The notes under the pieces were generated by a model that saw nothing but the letters and a program-made list of their open reading frames with translations, made no database searches and had not been told where the DNA came from. Of a stretch of 49,747 bases of DNA, positions 1 to 8,700 are shown piece by piece (the first letter of the stretch is position 1; each line of letters begins with the position of its first letter). The position numbers and the translations under genes were made by a program. The DNA is from Ruminococcus sp. (GTDB taxonomy: Bacteria > Bacillota > Clostridia > Oscillospirales > Acutalibacteraceae). The stretch is from assembly GCA_017473775.1 (NCBI GenBank), contig JAFUJH010000003.1:1-49747 (forward strand), written 5' to 3'.

Positions 1-417
1 CCCACAAGCGACTGTCAGGTTGAGGCAGTGTTCGTTGCAGAGGATGCAGAGATTGAGTATCAGATTCTGGTTAATGTAGATACAATTGATACAACATCAA
101 TTGCAGACAAGAATGTAACCTACTTCAGCTGGTATGTGCCAGAGGCAGAGCTTGGTATCACCTTCGTAGATGCAGGTATTCTTGCAGTGAACAAGGATAA
201 CTACAACGAAGCAACCTTCTATGTAGGTACAACCGACTCAAATGTTTATGACAGAGGACCTTCAGGTGCAGATATCAAGCCTGTAAACAGCTACACTTGG
301 ACAAAGTCCAATGTATCAGCAGGACAGACATGGGTGGCTATGGCTTATGTTCAGTACAGAACAGCCGACGGCGTACTCCATACTGTATATTCCGATTTAG
401 TTGAAGCCGCAAAGTAA
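1..417 (+). CDS. C-terminal fragment of a secreted or surface protein (5' end outside window)
   Basis: The frame is open from the first base to a TAA at 415-417 and encodes 138 residues, so the gene begins left of the window. The visible part is rich in beta-prone, Tyr/Thr/Val segments and has no catalytic motif that I recognise. Its last third (a stretch around AYVQYRTADGVLHTVYSDLV) resembles in layout the C-terminal region of the two giant proteins further right, where a VYFKVYAKLSDGSYVYSDM-type strand occurs, so it may be a related extracellular beta-sandwich. This link is by eye only. A strong terminator follows directly. An internal GTG at 28 has no ribosome binding site and is not taken as a start. 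Confidence 0.7.
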   Translation, partial: PTSDCQVEAVFVAEDAEIEYQILVNVDTIDTTSIADKNVTYFSWYVPEAELGITFVDAGILAVNKDNYNEATFYVGTTDSNVYDRGPSGADIKPVNSYTWTKSNVSAGQTWVAMAYVQYRTADGVLHTVYSDLVEAAK

Positions 418-432
418 AATATATTAACAGAA

Positions 433-470
433 ACAGGTCACTGCAGAGTTCCGCAGTGACCTGTATTTTT
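433..470 (+). terminator. Intrinsic terminator after the first gene
   Basis: A perfect 12-bp stem (433-444 with 453-464) and 8-base loop is followed by ATTTTTGT. It lies between two convergent genes. The minus-strand serpin gene ends at 474, so the hairpin may serve both, although the T-tract is better on the plus strand. Confidence 0.85.
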
Positions 471-473
471 GTC

Positions 474-1916
474 TCAGGGCTTATTTACCACGCCGATAAA
501 AAGGGGCAGGTTATCGCAGCCTGTTATTACAAATATAAAGGGTCTGTCAAGGACAAAGTCAATTTCTTCCTCAGAAGGCATTGCCGCTCCTGCAAATTTC
601 ATGGCTGTATATGCAGTGGCGGTGACGCCTTCTTCGTCAATGACAACACGGGCACCGTGGTCGATGCCTGAGATTGCGGCTGATTGCTCAGTGCTGAGCA
701 AAGGTGAGAAGTCAGCAGTTGAAAAATCAAAGCAGTCTGTAACGCCTAAGTTTTTTAGTCCCTCTGTTAAATCAAGATTTGATTTAACATCAAACTTTGG
801 TATCGACAAGTTTACTCTCAGGTTTGTGCTTTGCTCCCAATCCTCGGCTTCTGTAATAAATGCCAGAGCTTCCTCATCAGCGAGCAAGTCCCGAGGAGTC
901 ACACCTTCGTCAGGGAGGATAAAGTACATATATCCGCTGTCTGTAAGTCGCTTTCTTGTGGCACCGAATTTATCTCCCCAGTAGTAAGTCCCGTGAGAAT
1001 CGGTCTGATTCATAAATTCACAGGATAGGTCCTTGTCCGTGCTGTGAAAGACCTCGGTTGTGTTGAGCTTTGACTCAAACTCGTTATCCCATTTAGCCTG
1101 AAAATAAATGGTAGTTGCAAGAGTCATCAGGGTTTGAGCATCCATTTCTATATCGGAGGTATATTCGCTGAGGAGTCCTCCTGTCTGTTTGTTGAGCCAG
1201 CTTTGTAATGCTTTGTTGAAGTCACTGCTTCCCATTTCGCCCTGAAACACAGATGCATAATAGTTATTTGCCAAGGTGTTCACTGTGTTCTGATTAAACC
1301 CGATGTTTTCATTCATCCACAGAGAGCTTGCAAGTATGCTTGTCACAGCACCGTCATCGTTGTAGTTTGCATTCCATATGGCGTGGGCTTGTTTGCGAAG
1401 ATATTTTATATCCTCTGCATCAAGTAATGTGAGAATCTGCTGACGGCTGTTACCCTGCGTTGTTTCTGCCAGCATAGCCAGTGCCATGTATACATTCAGG
1501 GGAGAGTATACAAGATTTTCGCTTTCAGCGTCTTTAAGAAACTGTGAGGCGGTAGATTGGAAGAAATTGTCAAGATTTTCTCCTGCACCCATATATTCTC
1601 TTTGTTTGTTTCTGTATTCTCTCCAGGCTTCGTATCTTTCTTCAAATCCCGGCAGGAATTCACCCTCGGGGTAGCTTACCGTCTCAGGATACTGAGCCTC
1701 GGCTACTGCATATGCATTGAGTATTATGGGGTTGTTATTATTACCTCTCATAGAGAAGAACACTCCTAATCCTATTATTATGGCAAGTGCCGCCGCAATG
1801 GGAGCAGTCCACTTAATGTGGGCTATCTTTGATTTTTTAGCAGTGGCTTTGTGTGCACGCTCAATCAAATCTCCGTCTACCATTCCTATGGCGTCCTGAA
1901 GCTTTTCTGATTTCAT
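474..1916 (-). CDS. Membrane-anchored serpin with an anti-sigma-like N-terminus
   Basis: 480 aa. Residues 1-35 are cytoplasmic, 36-55 form one membrane helix (WTAPIAAALAIIIGLGVFFS), and about 100-480 form a complete serpin domain outside the membrane. The serpin call rests on the hinge DEEGVTATAYTAM at about 427-439, followed by FVLDRPFIFVIT, the usual serpin C-terminal signature. Taking Gly430 as P15 puts the scissile bond near Ala444-Ala445, which would suit an elastase- or subtilisin-like protease; this is inferred by counting. The first 35 residues (AIGMVDGDLIERAHKA, then KKSK) closely match the N-terminus of the anti-sigma-like protein at 29649-30194. The start overlaps the stop of the upstream sigma gene by 4 bases (ATGA), so the two are translationally coupled. 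Likely role: protease inhibitor or protease sensor that controls the sigma factor. The serpin fold is confident; the signalling role is inference. Confidence 0.88.
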   Translation of the reverse strand: MKSEKLQDAIGMVDGDLIERAHKATAKKSKIAHIKWTAPIAAALAIIIGLGVFFSMRGNNNNPIILNAYAVAEAQYPETVSYPEGEFLPGFEERYEAWREYRNKQREYMGAGENLDNFFQSTASQFLKDAESENLVYSPLNVYMALAMLAETTQGNSRQQILTLLDAEDIKYLRKQAHAIWNANYNDDGAVTSILASSLWMNENIGFNQNTVNTLANNYYASVFQGEMGSSDFNKALQSWLNKQTGGLLSEYTSDIEMDAQTLMTLATTIYFQAKWDNEFESKLNTTEVFHSTDKDLSCEFMNQTDSHGTYYWGDKFGATRKRLTDSGYMYFILPDEGVTPRDLLADEEALAFITEAEDWEQSTNLRVNLSIPKFDVKSNLDLTEGLKNLGVTDCFDFSTADFSPLLSTEQSAAISGIDHGARVVIDEEGVTATAYTAMKFAGAAMPSEEEIDFVLDRPFIFVITGCDNLPLFIGVVNKP

Positions 1917-2470
1917 ACAAAAATTCCCTCCTTCTCAAGATGGGCTGACAGCTTCTTTCTTGTTCTGAGAAGTGTCATCTTGACCTTGCTCTGAGTAAAG
2001 CTGTATTTTTCTGCTATTTCCCTTATAGACAGGAAGTGCCAGTATCTGTTGAGGAAGATATTGCACTCGTGCTCGGGCAGGTTGCGTAGGAAGTCCGAGA
2101 TAAGCCGTGCCAGCTCCTTTGCCTCTGTTTCCTCGGCAATGCTCATCTGTGCGGGTATGCAGTCCTCCAGCTCACAGAGGGATATGCAGACGCTGTCTGT
2201 GCGTTTGCGTGCGCTTCGCTTTCTCAGCCTGTCAAGGGACAACCCTCTTGTTATCATTCCAAGGTATGAGGACAGGGGAGAGGGCTTCTTTGGCGGAATG
2301 GTATTCCATGCCTTCAGGTATGTATCGTTCTCGCACTCTGAAGCATCTTCCTTATTCTGAAGAATTCTCAGGGCAATGCTCAGACAGTAGGCACCGTACT
2401 TTGCTTTTGAATGCTCTATGGCGGATTCGTCCCTTTGCCAGTACAGCTCTACTATTCTTTCATCATCCAA
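1913..2470 (-). CDS. ECF-like sigma-70 family RNA polymerase sigma factor
   Basis: 185 aa from a TTG at 2470. I chose this start because AGGAGG lies 8 bases upstream and because the product then begins LDDERIVELYWQRDE, matching MDDSKIIELYWQRNE at the start of the paralogous sigma at 30184-30750. The open frame continues about 39 codons upstream, but that part is hydrophobic and has no counterpart in the paralog. Region 2 is seen as NDTYLKAWNTIPP, and region 4 near the C-terminus as a helix-turn-helix (FLSIREIAEKYSFTQSKVK). It is the promoter-recognition half of a sigma/anti-sigma operon with the serpin downstream. A promoter-like site shared with the other sigma gene (2515-2539) suggests autoregulation. 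Confidence 0.88.
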   Translation of the reverse strand: MDDERIVELYWQRDESAIEHSKAKYGAYCLSIALRILQNKEDASECENDTYLKAWNTIPPKKPSPLSSYLGMITRGLSLDRLRKRSARKRTDSVCISLCELEDCIPAQMSIAEETEAKELARLISDFLRNLPEHECNIFLNRYWHFLSIREIAEKYSFTQSKVKMTLLRTRKKLSAHLEKEGIFV

Positions 2471-2790
2471 ATGTAACACCTCCTGTATCTGAAAAGGTCC
2501 CTTCACCTTTATAAACGGAAAAATTATGAAGCAGGTCACATATATATTATAAATGTACAGAGATAAATTACAAGAAATGCACAGCAAAATATTACTGTAC
2601 TAAATTTGAAAACGGAGACTTTCGTTAGTTTGTACAATATTATAGAAAATCTTTATATATAATGATAAAATTTATTTATTATGGAGTGGTTTTCCTTGAT
2701 TTAAGGAAGAAAATGGTGTATATTTATCATGTATCAATGTATAATGCACACAGTGTGTCGTGTGCAAATCAAGTCATAAGGAGGATACTT
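2471..2790. promoter_or_regulatory. 320-base divergent intergenic region with candidate promoters
   Basis: AT-rich region between the sigma/serpin operon (leftward) and the first giant gene (rightward). Leftward candidates are a sigma-A-like TTGTAA-N16-TATAAT (2573-2546) and an ECF-like GTGACC-N15-CCGT (2539-2515). Rightward there is TTGATT-N17-TATATT starting near 2697, and a clear ribosome binding site AAGGAGG at 2778-2784, 6 bases before the ATG at 2791. An imperfect dyad GCACAC/GTGTGC lies near 2748-2766. The promoters are read by eye and not proven. Confidence 0.5.
2515..2539 (-). promoter_or_regulatory. Candidate sigma-autoregulated promoter of the sigma/serpin operon
   Basis: On the minus strand GTGACC is followed, after 15 bases, by CCGTTTATA, about 45 bases before the TTG start. 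The other sigma operon has GCAACC-N15-TGTCATTA at the same place relative to its gene. Both are followed by a GTGA-containing stretch before the ribosome binding site. ECF factors commonly control their own genes through an AAC-type -35 and a CGTC-type -10, so the match is suggestive. Confidence 0.4.
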
Positions 2791-5700
2791 ATGAAACACA
2801 AATTTCTAAGGCGTGTTCTGGTGTTGGTGCTTTGCCTGTGCATGACTCTGTCTATGCTTCCCATGGGGATTCATATGGCAGATGTTGAGGCGGTCAGCGG
2901 CGTCAATTCACTGACTTGTGCAGGGTTTATCTCAAACTCTACAGCCAGAGCCTACATCGATGCAATGATGAAGCATTACATCAATAACAGCTCAACATTG
3001 CAGTCTACCCTTAACAACGGCAACTCTGTTGTCTTTATGTTTGAGGGCGGTTCTGACAACTATTGGAGCGGTACTACCTACTACAACAGTTCATACAATA
3101 CCCGTACTCAGGCGGTTTGTATTGTTGTAAAGATGAACTCAAGCGGTAACGCATACATTGCATATTACACCGAAAACTGTTCATCCGTTCCCGATGAGCC
3201 TACATGGTGCACCAATGGTGTTGCCTATTCAGGTTCTACCACTCTGATGGACGGCACATATTCCTTCTTTACATGGAACCATACAGGTCCCTATGCGGCG
3301 TTCCAGATTAATCTGAACTCCACAAGCGGACTTTGTTACTATACACCTACTGCAAACCTTAACGGCTACAAGGCAGGTGCCAGCGGTATTAATATCCATA
3401 CCCGTTCCACCAAAACCACCGGCGGAAGCGCTGTTGGTTGGGTATGGTCTGCAGGCTGTCAGGTTATCGGCTACGGCAACGACTCCAGCAACGAGTTCAA
3501 CGGATTTGTGCAGGCTGTTACAGGTATCACATGGAATCCTTGGATTTCATGGACAAGTAAGATTCTGAACACATGGACCAGTGCTCAGCTTTATGCATAC
3601 AAGGGCTACTATGTTCTGGACAGACAGCTTGCACTGTCAAACCCCAGCGGCGTTAAGTACGGCACAGGCTCTCTGGGCTCACTGTACAACTCCACAGCTC
3701 TTACAAATATCACAGCTGCATCTACTGCAGCAAAGACTGCGGCAGGCGCAACTATAGTTGACTACCTTTCAAAGTGTACCACTTATCCTGCACACGGCAA
3801 ACTTAAGTGCACAGGTACAGATGTGTGGTCAAGAACACTGCCCTGTTACTCAGACACAGACTCAGGTACAGTTGGCATTGAATCGTATAACGAGGGTGAC
3901 ACATTGACCTGTACAGGACTTGTGAAGAATTCTGTGGATGAATACTGGTATCAGGTAACTACCTCGTCGGGAAGTTCCGGTTATGTTCGAGCGGCGTATA
4001 TGGAATACACACAAGAACTATTGACGGATATCAAGCTTACATCACACACACCGCCTAACGGACATGTTAAGGGAAGTGCCTATATTGTAAGCGGTACTAT
4101 AGCATCTCCTTACAATGGCCTTACAGCGGTATCAGCTTATGTACACAGCGGCTTCTCAACCACGAGTGATACTGTAACCGGACACAGGGTTACACTGTCA
4201 AACGGTCATTCCTACACACTTGACAACAGTGATGTTGATGCAAAGGTTCTTATGGGTGCTCTGGACACCGGAAACTATACCCTTGTTATCAAAGCGGAGT
4301 ACAAGAACTGCTATGTCGTGGATGATACTACACTGAAAACAAATACTGGAACTATGATTTTGGCAGATGACTACTTTATGGTTATTCCCTCGGCTGTAAC
4401 CCAGAGCTCCTGTAGCCATACAAACAAGACCTATCAGATTACAGCAAGCACCTGTACACAGGCAGGTAAGAGCATCACAGCCTGTACCACCTGCGGACTT
4501 ATCGGCAGTACCACAACCACAACAGGTGCACATAAATGGGGCGACTGGGTAACTGTTGAGGCTACCTGCACCACTGCAGGCTCAAAGACCCGTACCTGTT
4601 CTTTATGTAAAGAAACAGAAACAGAGATACTAACAAACGGCGGACACAGCTACACAAGCAAGCATGTGGATGCTACCTGTGTAGATTTTGACAAAACCTT
4701 ATATACCTGCTCTGAGTGTGGACACTCCTACTCTGTATACACAGACAGTCCCTCCGAGTGGCAGGAGACAAAGCCTCAGGGCTATGCTGATTCACTGATT
4801 GAAACAAAAACCCAGTACAGCTACTCTGAGTATCAGACAGTGCAGAATTACAACACTGCTATGGACGGCTACACACTTGTCAGCAGTGAATGGGAGAGTC
4901 AGGGTAAAAAGACCTATGACTATGTGTCTGACTGGGGAGCAGGCGGCTTTGATAAAACAAACAGCCTCTATACTCAGTATAATGTGGCTCCTCTGACAGC
5001 CTCCACTGCGGCAGAAACCAAGAGGGAGATAAACGCCTCCACTCAGTACGGATATCTGTATTATCACTGGTGCTATGAAGACTCAGGCTCCTGTTGGGAG
5101 TATAAGACAGACGAGTATACTACCTTCCACGCATATTACGATGTTGCAAGTCCTGATAATTACACTTGCGACACCTTCGATATGAGCTACAAGACATCTC
5201 ACAGCTGTTGCTCCAACTCCAACTGGTTCTGTGCAGTTCCTATTACACGACAGACTTACACAGACTATAAGATGCTGTATACTCATTCCATCTGGACAGA
5301 TTACTCTGACTGGAGCGATACCGAGGTAACAGCCGCTTGGAACAAGAAGGTTCAGACACGCACAGTTTACCGCGTGATAAGCTCAGGTCAGCTTGCAGAC
5401 CATATCTATGTAAACGGCATCTGCTCCGTTTGCGGTAAAGAGGAGCCTGCATATTATCTGTTTGGCTTTATAAATGGTGCAGATTATGCCTGCGAAGGCG
5501 ACAGAGATAACATCGGCATCTACAAGTTCACTGACGGTATCCTCACTGCAAAGTTCACACAGGACAGCTATGTGGGCGTCAAGACAAGTGATAACGAAAG
5601 CTGGTATATGACAGACGGCTATCAGGGTGAGGAGGCTACCTCTGTAACCCTCTATAACACAAACAAGGGCATTAATGCTGATAAGCTCTTTGTCCCCGGC

Positions 5701-8700
5701 GGCAGAGAGATAATATTCAGCCTTGTGAAGAACAGCGACGGGTCCCTGAAGCTCAGCTACAGTGCAGGTGCCTGTACACACGATAACCACGATACATCAG
5801 GAATCTGTACCAACTGCTCAGCTCAGGTACAGCATAACTATGTTGACGGCTACTGCACAATCTGCTCAAAGGAAATCCCCACATATTATCTTGTAGGCTT
5901 CCTGAACGGTGCTGACTACGGCATCGGTGCTGATTCTGAGAATATCGGCGAGTATAAATTTGTTGACGGTAAGCTGACAGCTACCTTCACCGAGGACAGC
6001 TATGTTGCCTTCAAGACAGGTGACAACACCGAGTGGTACAACACCGACGGCTATAAAGGTAAGGAGTACACCTCTGCTACCTTCTACAATGCACAGAAGC
6101 TGGGCGATAATGCCAACAAGCTCTTTATCCCCAAGGGCAGAGAGATTACCTTCACACTTACTGATAACGGCGACGGCAGTTTTACACTCAGCTATGTTGC
6201 CGCCCTGTGTGACCACGAGTCCCACGATACTTCGGGAATTTGTACTACCTGCGGTGACGAGGTAGGCCACGAAAACGAAAACGGCGTCTGCACCATCTGC
6301 GGATATAACTGTGACCATAGCTTTGTAGACGGAGTGTGCTCCATCTGCGGTAAGGAGAAGCCCTACTACTATTTGGTAGGATTCATCAACGGAGCAGACC
6401 ACTACTCTGATAACTTCAGATTTGAGGATAATCAGCTGGTTACAACCTTCACTGATTACAGCTACCTTGCTGTCAAAAGCTCTGACGGCACCACCTATAT
6501 GACAAACGGATATCTGGGCGAAAACTGCACTGTTGCTCCTATGTATGACGCGGTGGAGCTTGGCAAGAATGCAGATAAGCTTTATGTGCCCAAGGGCAGA
6601 GAGGTAACCGCTACACTGGCAGAGAACTCTGACGGCAGTGTTACACTCTACCTTGATATCAAGGTATGCGAGCATACAAACCATAACTTAGACGGAATCT
6701 GTACTGCCTGTGACGCACAGGTACAGCATACCAAGGTTGACGGTGTCTGCACAATCTGCGGACATATCTGTGACCATAACTTTGTAAACGGCTACTGTAC
6801 AGTCTGCGGAATGACTCAGCCTGTTTACTATCTCTATGGCTTCATCGACGGCGAAAAGTACGACGGCGAGGAGTACAAGTTCAAGAACGGCAAGCTGGTT
6901 GCAGAGTTCACCGATACCAGCTACATTGCTATCAGAACTGCTGACGGCAACCGCTTCCTGACAGAAAGCGATGCCGGCGGCACATCAGCACAATTCTATA
7001 ACATTAAGACAGGTAAGGGTACAGATATGATGTACATCCCCTCAGGCATTGAGCTTGTGTTCACACTTACCTGTGCTCAGGACGGCGTGCTGACACTTTC
7101 TTACGAGATAACAGCTTGTACACACGATAAGCACAGCACTGACGGTAAGTGTCTTGCTTGCGGTGAGGCTGTAACCCATACCTACAAGGACGGCTGTTGC
7201 ACAGTTTGCCAGCGTCCCGAGCCTGATTACTACCTGTTCGGTATTATCAACGGCGTTGACTATGCCTGCGGCGATGACTCTGAGAATATGGGTATCTACA
7301 AGTTTAGCGGCGGCAAGCTTGTGGCAGTGTTTACCCACGATAGCTACATTGCTGTCAAGACCGATGCCAACGAAGGCTGGTATATGACCGAGGGCTACAA
7401 GGCGGGTGCAACCGAAGCAACTCTCTATAATACAGCAAGCGGTATCGAGGATGCTCAGAGACTCTTTGTTCCCAAGGGCAGACTTATCACCTTTACTGTT
7501 GTGAACAATGGTGATGATACCCTGACCCTCACCTATGAGGCGGCACCTTGCAACCATGTAACACATAATATCTCCGCTGAATGTACAACCTGCGGGGAGA
7601 CAGTATTCCATACATATAAGAACGGCATCTGCACAGGCTGCTCACTTAAATGCCAGCACTATTGGTACAACGGTGTCTGCGTAGTTTGCCAGAGTACCTG
7701 CAATCATATCTGGATTGACGGCGGCTGCGTGCTCTGCGGTGCACAGTGCACACACAGCTTCACAGATGGAGTCTGCACACTTTGTGACACAGTTTGTGAG
7801 CACAGCTTTACAGATGGTGTATGCACCGGTTGCGGTACAGAATGTGACCACAGATTCAGAAACGGCATCTGCAAGGATTGCGGATTTGAATGTACACACA
7901 GCTTTGAAGAAGCTAAGTGCACTCAGTGTAATTTTGTTTGCGACCACAGCTACGAACAGGGTGTCTGCACAGTTTGCGCCCATGTTTGCCAGCATAAGTA
8001 TGAAGACGGCAAGTGCACAGTCTGCTCCTACACCTGTGTACATACCTTTGAGGATTCAGTATGTACAGAGTGCTCCTACATCTGTACACATAACTACAAA
8101 GATGGCGTATGCACAGTTTGTGCTGATGTATGTGAGCACAGCTACAATCTCGGCCAGTGTACTGACTGCGGTATAGTTTGTGAGCATACTTACGAGGATT
8201 CAGTATGTACAAACTGTAAGAATCAGTGTCAGCACAGCTTTACAGACGGTGTCTGCACGGTTTGCGGATATAGTGCACAGTTCTATCTGGTGGGCTACAT
8301 TAACGGCGAGAATGTTGGTTGTGACGAGAATTCAGCTCTGACAGGTCCCCACAAGTTCACCGACGGCACAGTTACTCTTGAGTTTACACAGGACAGTGCA
8401 GTTGCTGTCAAGACAGAGGATAACGCTGATTGGTATCTGCCTGACGGTACTACAGTAGGCACAACCGTTGAGCTTTGCAACACAAAGCTTCAGGGCAGTA
8501 CTGATATGCTGTACATACCCGGAGGTGTTAAGGTTACCTTTATACTGACTACAGGCGACAGCGGCAAGCTGATACTCTCCTACGAGTTCTCAAATTGTAA
8601 GCATTCAAGCCACAGAACCGACGGTTTGTGCTCTGTATGCTCTGCTGAGGTTAAGCACACCTACCATGACGGCAAGTGCACAGTATGTGCAAAGAAGGAA

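Noticed and set aside
2471-2587. Longer N-terminus of the sigma factor (start at 2587)
   Set aside because: The extension is hydrophobic, covers the promoter-like site and the AGGAGG, and is absent from the paralog.
2662-2790. Longer N-terminus for the first giant protein (start at 2662)
   Set aside because: The extra 43 residues precede the signal peptide and the clear AAGGAGG site at 2778-2784.
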